A DNA stretch of 34,852 bases. Source: Pseudomonadota bacterium (lineage in GTDB: Bacteria > Pseudomonadota > Gammaproteobacteria > Xanthomonadales > Rhodanobacteraceae). Both the position numbers and the translations under genes were made by a program. Shown here in pieces: positions 17,684 through 29,052 of this stretch. Within the stretch, counting starts at the first letter, position 1, and each line of letters starts with the position of its first letter. Where the stretch lies: the NCBI GenBank assembly GCA_018240505.1, contig JAFEFQ010000260.1, forward strand, positions 1-34,852, given 5' to 3'. Under the pieces are notes generated by a model, which was not told the origin of the DNA, searched no databases, and worked only from the letters and a program-made list of their open reading frames with translations.

Positions 17684-17702
17684 CTTCTCCCGCCGGGAGA
17701 AG
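17684..17702. repeat. Perfect inverted repeat between WGR gene and hemE
   Basis: CTTCTCCC-GCC-GGGAGAAG forms an 8-bp perfect stem with a 3-base loop within the 44-bp gap before hemE. On the plus strand a T-rich run precedes rather than follows it, and on the minus (hemE) strand it is followed by an A-run. It therefore does not fit an intrinsic terminator in either direction. Such CTTCTCCC/GGGAGAAG hairpins are, to my knowledge, frequent intergenic elements in Xanthomonadales. Confidence 0.6.
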
Positions 17703-17707
17703 GGGAG

Positions 17708-17965
17708 TCATGAATACGGCGAATCGATGCCCTGGCTGAACATCAGGCGAAAGCCGCGCTTGATCTGCGCATCGCGCGCGTGCTCGAACGCCGCGAGTGC
17801 GTCGTCGCGTTCGAGAAACACTTCGCGCTTCAGGCTCGCGCGCCCGCCCTGCTGGCCCCACTCGCGCGTCAGCGTCCAGCCGCCGAGCAGATCCTGCTGC
17901 AGCTGGATCTGGTAGTAGCGCGGCGCTTCGGCGGCATGCGGCTGGGTTTGCAGGAGGATGCGCAT
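17708..17965 (-). CDS. Stand-alone WGR-domain protein
   Basis: An 85-residue protein consisting of one WGR domain: strands [26 protein letters not shown] with the W36-G37 pair (here WGQ rather than WGR), then a helix [22 protein letters not shown] domains occur in PARPs, in some polymerases and as short bacterial proteins, and are linked to nucleic-acid binding. The role of the short form is unknown. The start is the ATG at 17965; an in-frame GTG 24 bases earlier would add eight residues not expected in the domain. It lies 88 bp downstream of parC and 44 bp upstream of hemE, all in the same direction. Confidence 0.8.
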   Translation of the reverse strand: MRILLQTQPHAAEAPRYYQIQLQQDLLGGWTLTREWGQQGGRASLKREVFLERDDALAAFEHARDAQIKRGFRLMFSQGIDSPYS

Positions 17966-17979
17966 GGCGGGATTGTACA

Positions 17980-18003
17980 GTAGGGGCACGATGCATCGCG
18001 CCC
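17980..18003. repeat. Dispersed palindrome, copy in the parC-WGR gap
   Basis: The core GGCACGAT-GC-ATCGCGCC at 17985-18002, preceded by GTAG, is one mismatch from a perfect palindrome. The flanks match the copy at 8425-8442 read on the other strand (AGTAG-S-GGC-R-CGAT, then CATCGCGCCCG). Confidence 0.65.
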
Positions 18004-18053
18004 GTCCCTGACGTTGCCGGGACGAGCGGATCGGCGGGCTGGAAGGCCGCGTA

Positions 18054-20294
18054 TCAGCCCGTCGTCTCGATCCGCTCCACGCGCTGGAAGCCGCGCGGCA
18101 GGCTGCCGCCGCGCTGCGCGCGGTTGCCGTTGTATTCGACGAGGTCGGCCCACTTGAGGATCAGTTTGCGCTGGCCCGCGTAGACGGTCACCTCACCCGA
18201 ACCTTCGCTGACGACGGCGATGCCGGCGACGCGCTCGCCCTCGCCGAGTTTCGCTTTCGGGATCTCGATCAGCTTGTTGCCCTTGCCGCCGTTGTCGAGC
18301 TCGGGCAGCTCGGCGACCGAGAACATGAGGAAATGGCCGAGGTTCGTCGCCACGGCGATGCGGTCGCGCGCGGGATCGGCGACGTAGGCGGGCGCGAGCA
18401 CATGCGCCTCGTCGTCGAGGTTGATGATCTGCTTGCCGGCCTTCTTGTTCGCGAGCAGCGCTTCGAATCTGGTGACGAAGCCGTAGCCGAAGTCGGAGGC
18501 GAGCACGAGCCGCGTCGCCGCGTCGGCCATCGCGACCGCATCGAAGCGCGCGCCCGCCGCGGGGGCGAAGCGGCCGGTCAGCGGCTCGCCGTTACCTCGC
18601 GCGGAAGGAAGGGTGTGCGCCGGCGTCGAATAACTTCTGCCGTTCGAGTCGATGAAGGCGACGTTCTGCACGGTCTTGCCCTTTGCCGCCTGCTGGAAAC
18701 CGTCGCCTTCACGATAGCCGAGCGCGGCCGCATCGATATCGTGACCCTTGGCCGCGCGCACCCAGCCCTTCGCCGACAGGATCACCGTGATCGGTTCGCT
18801 CGCGACCAGCGCGGACTCGTCCAGCGCCTGCGCGGCCTCGCGTTCGACGATCGGCGAACGACGCTTGTCGCCGTATTTCTCGGCGTCGGCGCGCAGTTCG
18901 TCCTTGATCAGCGTTTTCATCTTCGCCGGCGACTTGAGGATCACCGCGATCTTCGCGCGCTCTTCCTCGAGCGCGTCGCGCTCGGCGTTGAGCTTCATTT
19001 CCTCCAACCGCGCGAGCTGGCGCAGGCGCGTTTCGAGGATGTAGTCGGCCTGTTCCTCGGAGAGCCGGAAGCGCGCGATCAGCTTCGGCTTCGGCTCTTC
19101 CTCGGTGCGCACGATGCGGATCACCTCGTCGAGGTTGAGGAAAGCGATGCGCAGGCCTTCGAGCAGATGCAGGCGGCGCTCGACCTTGTCCAGGCGATGC
19201 TGCAGGCGGCGCGTCACGGTCTGCTCGCGGAAGCGCAGCCATTCGCTGAGGATCTTCTTCAGATCCTTGACCTGCGGCTTGCCGTCGAGGCCGATCATGT
19301 TGAGGTTGACGCGGTAGCTCTTCTCGAGGTCGGTCGTCGCGAACAGGTGCTGCATCATCTCGTCGAGATCGATGCGATTGCTGCGCGGAATCAGGACCAG
19401 GCGCACCGCGTTCTCGTGGTCGGACTCGTCGCGCAGGTCCTCGAGCATCGGCAGTTTCTTCGCGCGCATCTGCTCGGCGATCTGGGCGATGATCTTCGCG
19501 CCCGAGACCTGGTAGGGCAGCGCGTTGACGACGACGTTGCCGTCTTCGACTACGTAGCGCGCACGCGCGCGCACCGAGCCGTTGCCGCTTGTGTACATCG
19601 CCTTCAAGTCGGCCTTCGGCGTGATGATCTCGGCCGTGGTCGGGAAATCCGGACCCTTGATCTTCTGGCACAGGTTGGCGATCGACGCGTCCGGCTCGTC
19701 GAGCAGCAGGATCGCGGCGTCGACGACTTCGCGCAGGTTGTGCGGCGGGATGTCGGTGGCCATGCCGACCGCGATGCCGGTCGAGCCGTTGAGCAGCACG
19801 TGCGGCACGCGCGCGGGCAGCCACGACGGCTCTTTCAGCGTGCCGTCGAAGTTCGGAGTGAAGTCGACCGTGCCCTGGCCGAGCTCGTCGAGCAGCAGGT
19901 CGGCTATCGGCGTCAGCTTCGATTCGGTGTAGCGCATCGCGGCGAACGACTTCGGATCGTCGGGTGAGCCGAAGTTGCCCTGGCCGTCGATCAGCGGATA
20001 GCGGTACGAGAACGGCTGCGCCATCAGCACCATCGCCTCGTAGCACGCGGAATCGCCGTGCGGATGGAACTTGCCGATCACGTCGCCGACCGTGCGCGCG
20101 GACTTCTTCGGCTTGGCCGCGGCGTCGAGGCCGAGTTCGCTCATCGAATAGACGATGCGCCGCTGAACGGGCTTCAATCCGTCGCCGATGAACGGCAGCG
20201 CGCGGTCGAGCACCACGTACATCGAATAGTCGAGATAGGAGCGCTCGGCGAATTCCTTGAGCGGCAGTTGTTCGTAATTGGCTTGCAGGTTCAT
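18054..20294 (-). CDS. parC: DNA topoisomerase IV subunit A
   Basis: The breakage-reunion subunit of topoisomerase IV, which unlinks replicated chromosomes together with ParE. It is 746 residues long, close to E. coli ParC (752). The active-site tyrosine is Y122 ([10 protein letters not shown]). The quinolone-resistance region reads [14 protein letters not shown] with S82 and E86, the equivalents of E. coli S80 and E84, so no common resistance substitution is present. The GyrA-box motif QRRGGR of gyrase is absent, as expected for ParC, and the C-terminal propeller has degenerate blades. The start at 20294 ([21 protein letters not shown]) was chosen over an upstream frame start that adds 15 non-family residues. 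It is divergent from the TonB receptor gene with 177 bp between. Confidence 0.97.
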   Translation of the reverse strand: MNLQANYEQLPLKEFAERSYLDYSMYVVLDRALPFIGDGLKPVQRRIVYSMSELGLDAAAKPKKSARTVGDVIGKFHPHGDSACYEAMVLMAQPFSYRYPLIDGQGNFGSPDDPKSFAAMRYTESKLTPIADLLLDELGQGTVDFTPNFDGTLKEPSWLPARVPHVLLNGSTGIAVGMATDIPPHNLREVVDAAILLLDEPDASIANLCQKIKGPDFPTTAEIITPKADLKAMYTSGNGSVRARARYVVEDGNVVVNALPYQVSGAKIIAQIAEQMRAKKLPMLEDLRDESDHENAVRLVLIPRSNRIDLDEMMQHLFATTDLEKSYRVNLNMIGLDGKPQVKDLKKILSEWLRFREQTVTRRLQHRLDKVERRLHLLEGLRIAFLNLDEVIRIVRTEEEPKPKLIARFRLSEEQADYILETRLRQLARLEEMKLNAERDALEEERAKIAVILKSPAKMKTLIKDELRADAEKYGDKRRSPIVEREAAQALDESALVASEPITVILSAKGWVRAAKGHDIDAAALGYREGDGFQQAAKGKTVQNVAFIDSNGRSYSTPAHTLPSARGNGEPLTGRFAPAAGARFDAVAMADAATRLVLASDFGYGFVTRFEALLANKKAGKQIINLDDEAHVLAPAYVADPARDRIAVATNLGHFLMFSVAELPELDNGGKGNKLIEIPKAKLGEGERVAGIAVVSEGSGEVTVYAGQRKLILKWADLVEYNGNRAQRGGSLPRGFQRVERIETTG

Positions 20295-20471
20295 TCGGTG
20301 CGCGGAGAAGGGAATCGACAACCGCCTATTTTGCCGCAAACGACGCGGCCGTGCGCGGATCGCGGGCGATGTCCTCCTCCCAAAGTATAAGTGTCGCGCC
20401 TCGCGTCCCGTTCTACGCTGTGCCGCCTCGTTGCGAGGGGCGTACGTGAAAACCGAACGAAAAGGGGAACC

Positions 20472-22694
<2,223 letters not shown>

Positions 22695-22713
22695 CTCAAT
22701 CGCGAAGGCGAAC

Positions 22714-23082
22714 GAGCTTTTGCTTTGCTCTGCTCGTGCTTTCGGGTCCCCGTTTGCCGCGGCGAGGGCATGACGGAAACGCCCGAAGGGTCGGCGCGAT
22801 GGATCGCGCCGATTCCGCTGCCTGCACAGGGACGTGCAGTCAGCGGAACCCGGCATGCCTTCGCGCACTCGCCGCGCAGCGGCGAGCGCGGCATCCGGGG
22901 GGTGTTCTCTTTGGTTACTTTCTCTTGCACAAGCAAGAGAAAGTGACCCGCGCGCCGGACGCGCGCGGAAAGGCGAACGGACGCGCTTCAAAGAAATCAA
23001 CAGCAAAGGTACTGAATGGCCAGCCCTTCGGCTGTTGAAAGCCTCGCCAAGAGCACGCGGGAATGACGAGCAAAAGCAAAAC
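22714..23082. repeat. Composite palindromic repeat element between TonB receptor and MFS genes
   Basis: The 406-bp gap between the two genes carries no convincing gene but a row of hairpins. GGCGCGAT-GG-ATCGCGCC is at 22793-22810. A 15-pair stem TTCCGCTG.CTGCAC / GTGCAG.CAGCGGAA spans 22813-22848. CTCGCCGC-GCA-GCGGCGAG is at 22868-22886. GTTACTTTCTCTTGC-ACAA-GCAAGAGAAAGTGAC is at 22914-22947. The outer edges (TTTTGCTTTGCTC near 22718 and its complement near 23067-23080) are inverted copies of each other. The TTACTTTCTCTTGC/GCAAGAGAAAGT stem is, to my knowledge, a frequent repeat of Xanthomonadales genomes. It may also terminate the receptor transcript. Confidence 0.7.
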
Positions 23083-23100
23083 GGGCGCGACGAATCTTCG

Positions 23101-24369
23101 ATGCGAAACGAAACATTGAAACAGCCCGCCGAACGCGGCGACCGTTCGCGCCACGTCGCGCTCGCACTGCTGATCCTCGTCTACACGCTGAACTTCCTCG
23201 ACCGGCAGATCCTTTCGATCCTGAAGGAACCGATCGCGGCCGACCTGCATCTGTCCGACACCGATCTCGGCCTGCTCGGCGGGTTCGCCTTCGCGCTGTT
23301 CTATTCCGTGCTCGCGATTCCGGCGGCGTGGCTGGCCGACCGTTTCTCGCGCGTCTGGATCATCACCGCGGGGCTGTTCCTGTGGTCGTTGTTCACCGCG
23401 TTGTGCGGCATGGCGACGGGTTTCGCCGTGCTGTTCGTCGCGCGCATGGGCGTCGGCGTCGGCGAGGCCGGCGGCGTGGCGCCGGCCTACAGCCTGATCG
23501 CCGACTATTTTCCGCCGCGTGCGCAGGCACGCGCGCTGGCGATCTACTCGTTCGGCATTCCGATCGGCAGCGCCGCGGGCGTGCTGTTCGGCGGACTCGT
23601 CGCCAACGCGATCGACTGGCGCTTCGCCTTCCTCGCGATCGGCGCGTTCGGCGTGCTGCTCGCGCCGGCATTCCGCCTGCTCGTGCGCGATCCGCCGCGC
23701 CAGGCGACCGCGGCCGCAGGGCAACTCGGCCTGGCCGCGGTGGCGAGGCTCGCCGCCGGCAAGCCGACGTTCTGGCTGCTCGCGTTCGGTTGCGGTTGCT
23801 CTTCGCTCGTCGCCTACGGCCTGATGTACTGGCTGCCGACGTTTCTGGCCCGCACGCTGCACATGGACATCGTCGCGCGCTCGCAACTGCTCGCCGCGGT
23901 GCTCTTTTTCGGCGGCATCGCCGGCATGGGCGCGGGCGGCTGGCTCGGCGACAAGCTCGGCTCACGTGGCAAGCGCGCCTATGCACTGATCCCGGCCGTC
24001 GCGTTCCTGCTCTCCGCGCCGCTGTACGCGCTGGCGATCCTCGCGCGCACGCCGCTGGAAACCTTCCTGCTGTTGCTGCTGCCGTATGCGCTCGCCCTGG
24101 TCTGGCTCGGGCCCGTGCTGACCGCCGTGCAGCACCTCGCACCGGCCGGATCGCGCAGCACGATGTCGGCGCTGTTCCTGCTCGTCAACAACCTGATCGG
24201 GTTGGGCCTCGGACCGTACTTTTTCGGCAGGCTGTCGGATGCGCTCATGCCGACCTACGCCGCGGATTCGATCAAATATGCTTTCCTCTTCGGCCTCGGC
24301 TTCTATCTCGTCGCCGCGGTGTTGCTCTACTTCGCCTCGCGCCGCATCGCACGGGACTGGGTAGAGTAG
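23101..24369 (+). CDS. MFS transporter, Spinster-like
   Basis: A 422-residue inner-membrane permease with 12 predicted spans. The N-terminal segment LNFLDRQILSILKEPIAADLHLSDTDLGLLGG (about 28-59) is the hallmark of the Spinster-like MFS group. The loop 2-3 motif is AAWLADRFSRVW, and GVGVGEAGGVAPAYSLIADYFPPRAQARA follows in spans 4-5. Many close relatives sit next to TonB-dependent receptors in Caulobacter, Sphingomonas and Xanthomonadales, where the pair is thought to import the same nutrient across both membranes; that role here is inference. The start at 23101 (MRNETLKQPAERGD) was chosen just before the first span. No clear ribosome binding site is visible, and the leader is repeat-derived. 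Confidence 0.9.
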   Translation: MRNETLKQPAERGDRSRHVALALLILVYTLNFLDRQILSILKEPIAADLHLSDTDLGLLGGFAFALFYSVLAIPAAWLADRFSRVWIITAGLFLWSLFTALCGMATGFAVLFVARMGVGVGEAGGVAPAYSLIADYFPPRAQARALAIYSFGIPIGSAAGVLFGGLVANAIDWRFAFLAIGAFGVLLAPAFRLLVRDPPRQATAAAGQLGLAAVARLAAGKPTFWLLAFGCGCSSLVAYGLMYWLPTFLARTLHMDIVARSQLLAAVLFFGGIAGMGAGGWLGDKLGSRGKRAYALIPAVAFLLSAPLYALAILARTPLETFLLLLLPYALALVWLGPVLTAVQHLAPAGSRSTMSALFLLVNNLIGLGLGPYFFGRLSDALMPTYAADSIKYAFLFGLGFYLVAAVLLYFASRRIARDWVE

Positions 24370-24409
24370 ACGCCGGCCGCATCGCGCAACCACACGGAGT
24401 ACCACTGCC

Positions 24410-25462
24410 ATGAGAAACGAAATCCGCCATCGCGCGTCGCGTTCGGCCTGCGGTGTCATTCTGCTGGCCGCGCTCGCGGCGACTTCCTGCGCGCGGCAGA
24501 AGGATTCGCACTCGTTGCCCTCGCTGCACGTCGACCCCGCGCGCGTTGCCGTCGCCGGCCTTTCCTCCGGCGCGTACATGGCGACGCAGGCGCAGCTCGC
24601 CTATCCGGAAATCTTCCACGACGCGGCGATGATCTCGGGCGGCCCGTACGGCTGCGCGCAGGGCAAGATCGAAAACGCCGTGTCGGCGTGCATGAAGGGC
24701 GATCCCGCGCCGGATGCGGCGGCGCTCGCGGCGACGGCGCGCGAGCGCGCGGCGAAGGGCGAACTCGGCTCGCTGGACAAACTGGCGGGGGCAAAAGTAT
24801 ATGTCCTGCACGGCCGCAGCGACCCGGTCGTCGCCGACAAGGTCGCGCGCGCCGCCGCCGATTTCTATACCGCGCTCAAGGCCTCCGAGCCCGCACTGTC
24901 GACGCTCGAAGTCAGCTACGACGGCGAGCACGACTTCACCCACACCATGCCGACGCTGGATGCGGGAAATCCCTGCGACAAGCTCGGGCCGCCGTTCCTC
25001 GGCAAGTGCGGATTCGACGCCGCGGGCGCGGTGTTCGCGGCCCTGTACGGCGCGCCGCCGCGCCAGCCGGGCGCCGCCGCGGGCGAATTGCGCCGCTTCG
25101 ACCAGAATGCCCTGCGCCAGGAAGGCAAGGACGCCTTCCTCGCCGACCTGGGCTACGTCTACGTGCCCAAGTCCTGCCTCGACGGGCATGCCTGCGGCGT
25201 GCTCGTCGCCCTGCACGGCTGCCAGCAGAATGCCGACGCCGTCGGCGAGGCGTTCGTGCGCGACGCCGGCTTCAACCGCTGGGCCGACGTGTACGATGTC
25301 GCCGTGTTGTATCCTCAGACGCGAGCGAGCTTCACCCCTTTGAATCCGAAGGCATGCTGGGACTGGTTCGGGTATTCCGGTGCGAATTACGACACGCGCG
25401 ACGCCGTGCAGTTGCGCTGGCTCGTGCGTGCGCTGAGCGCGCTCGGTCGCCCAGCGGGCTGA
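24410..25462 (+). CDS. PHB-depolymerase-like secreted esterase, circularly permuted (type 2) catalytic order
   Basis: A 350-residue exported hydrolase. The signal sequence (about 12-26) ends in A-A-T-S-C27, a weak lipobox, so it may be a lipoprotein. The nucleophile elbow is G50-L-S-S53-G54. The catalytic Asp is probably D138 (HGRSDPVV), and the His is H178 or H174 in DGEHDFTHTMPT. The oxyanion-hole segment LVALHGC (H269) comes after the triad. This order is the type 2 arrangement of extracellular denatured-PHA depolymerases and the fungal single-domain enzyme, opposite to type 1 enzymes. No linker or substrate-binding domain is present. Paired cysteines (C82, C94, C189, C200, C256, C262, C271) suggest disulfides. 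It could act on short polyhydroxyalkanoates or other esters. It lies 40 bp after the MFS gene and 22 bp before the SSF-kinase gene. Confidence 0.85.
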   Translation: MRNEIRHRASRSACGVILLAALAATSCARQKDSHSLPSLHVDPARVAVAGLSSGAYMATQAQLAYPEIFHDAAMISGGPYGCAQGKIENAVSACMKGDPAPDAAALAATARERAAKGELGSLDKLAGAKVYVLHGRSDPVVADKVARAAADFYTALKASEPALSTLEVSYDGEHDFTHTMPTLDAGNPCDKLGPPFLGKCGFDAAGAVFAALYGAPPRQPGAAAGELRRFDQNALRQEGKDAFLADLGYVYVPKSCLDGHACGVLVALHGCQQNADAVGEAFVRDAGFNRWADVYDVAVLYPQTRASFTPLNPKACWDWFGYSGANYDTRDAVQLRWLVRALSALGRPAG

Positions 25463-25484
25463 GTCGCGTAGTCGCGGTGCGGGG

Positions 25485-28400
25485 ATGGCGATGACGCTCA
25501 ATGCCGCCACCGTCATCGCCGCCGGCGTGTTCTGGCTCGGCCTGCTGTTCGGCATCGCGCTGTACGGCGAGCGTCACCCGGATTTTCTGAAAAGGCGCTG
25601 GGCCATCGTCTACACGCTGTCGCTCGGCGTGCACTGCACCTCGTGGACGTTCTACGGCACGATCACCCAGGCCAGCCGCTCGGGCTGGTGGCTGCCGCCG
25701 ACCTTCGTCGGCGTGATCGCGCTCTATCTCGCCGGCATCGCGGTCATCGTGCGCCTGGTCAGGCTCGCGCAGGAATACAACGCCTCCTCGCTCGCCGACC
25801 TGATCGCCGCGCGCCTCGGCCGCAGCAGCGGCCTCGCGGCGCTGGTCACCGCAGTCACCCTGCTCGGCATCGTTCCGTACATCGCGCTGCAGCTCAAGGC
25901 GGTCGCGATGAGCTACGGCATCCTCGTCTACCACGACCAAGGCCAGCCGGCATGGCAGGACAGCGCGCTGTACGTGGCCCTGCTCATGGCGCTGTTCGCG
26001 ATGCTGTTCGGCACGCGTCGCGCTTCCGCGGTCGCGCACAACCGCGGCCTTGTGCTTGCCGTGGCTTTTGAATCGGTGTTCAAGCTCGTCGCGATGCTCG
26101 CGCTCGGCACGCTCGCGCTCGGTGCCGACCTGAGCGCCAATGGCGATGTGGCGCGCGTGCCCGACACGGACGGCTTCCCGGCGCTGATCCTGCTCGGCGC
26201 GCTCGCCATGTTCACGATGCCGCACCAGTTCCACACCGGCGTCGTCGAATGCCGCGATGCGAACGACGTGCGCGTGTCGCGCTGGCTGTTCCCGCTCTAC
26301 ATCCTGCTGATCTCGCTGCCGATCCTGCCGCTGGCGCGGCTCGGCGACGCGCGCTTCGCGCTGGCCGGAGTGAAGCCCGATCTGTACATGCTCGCGCTGC
26401 CGCTGACCGAAGGCCGCAACGGGCTCGCGCTGTTCGCCTTCCTCGGCGGCTTGTCGGCGGCGACGAGCATGGTCATCGTCGCGACCTACGCGCTGAGCCT
26501 GATGATCGCCAACCACTTCGTCGCGCCGCTGCGCGCGCGCGGCGGCTGGATGCGCTCGCGCGGCGACCTGCGCGTCGAAGTGCTCAACCAGCGTCGCGCC
26601 GCGATCCTCGGCGTGCTGCTGCTGGCCTGGGTGTACAGCCGTGCGCTGGTCGGCAACAACGCGCTGGCCGACATCGGCGCGCAGTCGTTCGCCGCGCTGG
26701 CCGCGCTCGCTCCCGGCGCGCTGGTCGCGATCTGGATGCCGCAGATCGGCGCGCGTCCCGTGGTCTGCGGCATCGCCGCCGGTCTCGCGGTGTGGCTGTA
26801 CGTGCTGCTGCCGGGCGTGTTCGCGCCGTATGCGCCGTGGACCAGCCACGGCCCGTTCGGCTTCGACCTGCTCGCGCCGGCGAACCTGCTCGGCTTGGGC
26901 GAGTGGAGCGTGCAGACGCGCGCGGTGGCGCTGGGTCTCGCCGCCAATCTCGCCGCGGTCGCCGCCGTGGTCTGGTTCGAACGCGATCGCAAGGCGATCG
27001 AGGTGGCGCAGCGGCCGCCCGAGCGTCGCCGCCTGCGCGCGCTGGCCGCGCGCTTCCTGCTGGCGGAGCGCGTCGAGGCGCTCTTCGCGGGCGCGGGCGA
27101 GGACGCGGTGGTCGACGAGGCCACGCTCGCCGGCGTCACCCACGAGCTCGCCGCGGTGATCGGCGCGTCGTCGGCGCGCCTGCTGATCGATGCGCTGCGC
27201 CGCGCGCGCGGCGGCGAACTCGACACGGTCGCGGCCATCGTCGGCGAAGCCTCGCAGGACCTGCGCTTCAACCAGCGCGTGCTCGAGGCCGCGCTCGAGA
27301 ACATGAGCCAGGGCATCTGCGTGGTCGACGCGCAACTGTGCGTGGTCGCCTGGAACCGGCCGTACGAGCGCATGTTCGACTATCCGCCCGGCCTGCTCGC
27401 GCCGGGTCGCGCGGTGGCCGAGCTGATGCGCCACAACATCGAGCGCGGCGTGATCGGCGAGGGCGACATCGAGCGCCGCCTGCACGAGCGCGTCGATCAC
27501 ATGCGCGCTGGCACGCCGCATGTTTCCGAACGCCGTTTCCCGAACGGCCGCGTGATCGAGATCCGCGGCAATCCGATGCCCGGCGGCGGCTACGTCGCGA
27601 CGTTCGCCGACGTGACCGCGTTCCGCGAGGCCGAGCGCGCGCTGACGCGCGCGAACGAGACACTGGAGCAGCGCGTCGCCGAGCGCACCGGCGAACTCGA
27701 GCGCGCAACGCTCGACGCCGAGCGCGCGCGCCACGATGCCGAGCGCGCCAACCAGACCAAGAGCCGCTTCCTCGCCGCGGTCGGCCACGACCTGATGCAG
27801 CCGCTGCACGCGGCCCAGCTGTTCGCGCACACGATCGCCGCGCAGCATGCCGGCACCGGGCACGCGCAGACGCCGCGGCGCCTGCTCGGCGCGCTCGCCG
27901 CGACCGAGTCGCTGCTCGGCGGCCTGCACGACATCGCCGGGCTCGAGGGCGGGCGCCTGCACGTGCAGGCGCGCGAGTTCGCGCTCGACGAACTGCTCTC
28001 GCCGTTGGCCGGCGAGTTCGCCGCGCTCGCCGCGGAGCGCGGCCTGCGCCTCGACTACGTGCGCACGCGCGCCTGGGTGCGCTCCGATCCGCAACTGCTG
28101 CGGCGCGTGCTGCAGAACTTCCTCAGCAACGCGCTGCGCCACGCGGCGCGCGGACGCGTCCTGCTCGGCTGCCGGCGCTGCGGCGACGAGCTGCGTATCG
28201 ACGTGATCGACACCGGGCAGGGCGTGCCCGAGCACGAGCGCGAGCTGATCTTCGAGGAATTCCGCCGCGGCAGCGGCGCGAGCGGGCAGGGCCTCGGCCT
28301 CGGCCTGGCTATCGCCGAACGCATCGCGCGGCTGCTCGCGCATCCGCTGTCGCTGCGCAGCTGGCCCGGCCGCGGCTGCGCGTTCTCGGTGCGCCTGCCG

Positions 28401-28823
28401 CGCGCCGGTGCGCAGGCGGTTGCGGCCGCGGAGCCGGCGCCGCAATCGGTTCCCGCGCTGCGCCCGGCCACCGCGCTGCTCGTCGACAACGAACCGCAGG
28501 CGTTGTCCGCGCTCGCCACGCTGCTCGAAAGCTGGGGCTGGCAGGTGCGCTGCGCGCAGGACGAAGTGCAGGCGCTCAGCGCCGCGAACGAGGCACAGCC
28601 CGACGTCGCGATCCTCGACTATCACCTCGACGGCGGCGGCAACGGCATCGACCTGCACGCGCGCCTGCGCGACGTGCTCGGCGAGCGCCGCGCGATCCTG
28701 CTCACCGCCGACCGCGACACCGGCTTGCGCCAGCGCGCGCGCGCCGCGGGCCTCGTGCTGTTGTACAAGCCGCTCAAGCCGTTCGCGTTGCATCAAGCGT
28801 TGCGCCAGATGCGCGGCGCGTAA
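25485..28823 (+). CDS. Hybrid sensor histidine kinase with sodium/solute-symporter (SSF) domain, CrbS/MxtR-like
   Basis: A 1112-residue membrane sensor. Residues about 1-490 form a 12-13 span Na+/solute symporter-like domain (AVIWLGLLFGIALYGE-type first span; SLADLIAARLGRSSGLAALVTAVTLLGIVPYIALQLKA). A PAS domain (about 600-710; ALENMSQGICVVDAQLCVVAWN) and a coiled coil follow. The HisKA domain has H768 (AVGHDLMQPLHAAQLF, the NahK/CrbS-type H-box). Next are HATPase boxes (NALRHAA, DTGQGV, GLGLGLAI) and a receiver with D1045 (AILDYHLDGG). The family includes CrbS, MxtR and ErcS', which with a LuxR-type regulator control acetyl-CoA synthetase and acetate use. The start is ATG 25485 or the ATG two codons later, which has a better spaced GGGG. 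It is 22 bp after the esterase gene and convergent with the LuxR-type regulator. Confidence 0.92.
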   Translation: MAMTLNAATVIAAGVFWLGLLFGIALYGERHPDFLKRRWAIVYTLSLGVHCTSWTFYGTITQASRSGWWLPPTFVGVIALYLAGIAVIVRLVRLAQEYNASSLADLIAARLGRSSGLAALVTAVTLLGIVPYIALQLKAVAMSYGILVYHDQGQPAWQDSALYVALLMALFAMLFGTRRASAVAHNRGLVLAVAFESVFKLVAMLALGTLALGADLSANGDVARVPDTDGFPALILLGALAMFTMPHQFHTGVVECRDANDVRVSRWLFPLYILLISLPILPLARLGDARFALAGVKPDLYMLALPLTEGRNGLALFAFLGGLSAATSMVIVATYALSLMIANHFVAPLRARGGWMRSRGDLRVEVLNQRRAAILGVLLLAWVYSRALVGNNALADIGAQSFAALAALAPGALVAIWMPQIGARPVVCGIAAGLAVWLYVLLPGVFAPYAPWTSHGPFGFDLLAPANLLGLGEWSVQTRAVALGLAANLAAVAAVVWFERDRKAIEVAQRPPERRRLRALAARFLLAERVEALFAGAGEDAVVDEATLAGVTHELAAVIGASSARLLIDALRRARGGELDTVAAIVGEASQDLRFNQRVLEAALENMSQGICVVDAQLCVVAWNRPYERMFDYPPGLLAPGRAVAELMRHNIERGVIGEGDIERRLHERVDHMRAGTPHVSERRFPNGRVIEIRGNPMPGGGYVATFADVTAFREAERALTRANETLEQRVAERTGELERATLDAERARHDAERANQTKSRFLAAVGHDLMQPLHAAQLFAHTIAAQHAGTGHAQTPRRLLGALAATESLLGGLHDIAGLEGGRLHVQAREFALDELLSPLAGEFAALAAERGLRLDYVRTRAWVRSDPQLLRRVLQNFLSNALRHAARGRVLLGCRRCGDELRIDVIDTGQGVPEHERELIFEEFRRGSGASGQGLGLGLAIAERIARLLAHPLSLRSWPGRGCAFSVRLPRAGAQAVAAAEPAPQSVPALRPATALLVDNEPQALSALATLLESWGWQVRCAQDEVQALSAANEAQPDVAILDYHLDGGGNGIDLHARLRDVLGERRAILLTADRDTGLRQRARAAGLVLLYKPLKPFALHQALRQMRGA

Positions 28824-28829
28824 ATCCGC

Positions 28830-29040
28830 GCGCAAAGCTACTGCGCTCGATGTTGCGCGCCGGCGGTGCCCGGACTGCGCAGGCGGGATGCCGAAGCGAA
28901 CATTCGCGCAGCGGATGGCCCGCAGGGCGAGCCGCGGATGCGGCGAGTCATCCTCATGTACGCTTGAGTACACTCCGGTTCCCTCGCTCCGGCGACGCGC
29001 CCGATTTTGGATAGGATCGGCTCTTCGCTCGTTACGCTTT
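28830..29040. repeat. Diverged copy (inverted, expanded) of the 32.9-kb repeat element
   Basis: The 229-bp gap between the convergent kinase and response-regulator genes contains, on the opposite strand, blocks matching the element at 32864-33008. The block at 28834-28869 (AAAGCTACTGCGCTCGA, then GCGCGCCGGCGGTGC) matches 32958-32994. The block at 28973-29000 (CTCCGGTTCC, CGCTCCGGCGACGCGC) matches 32902-32929. The block at 29022-29037 (TCTTCGCTCGTTACGC) matches 32880-32895. About 75 bp of extra sequence lies in the middle, and the terminal repeats are degraded. Confidence 0.65.
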
Positions 29041-29052
29041 GCAGGCGGATGC

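Noticed and set aside
17684..17702. The hairpin before hemE as a rho-independent terminator of the parC-WGR transcript.
   Set aside because: It is followed by an A-run, not a T-run, on the transcribed minus strand.
18054..20294. The gene read as gyrA rather than parC.
   Set aside because: The [25 protein letters not shown] region and NFGSPDD follow ParC, and the gyrase QRRGGRG box is missing from the C-terminal domain.
25332..28973. A 1213-codon open frame on the minus strand, rich in R, A, E and H.
   Set aside because: It is a shadow of the SSF-domain kinase on the plus strand, caused by high GC in third positions. Its translation is low-complexity and has no domain, while the plus-strand frame has complete kinase motifs.
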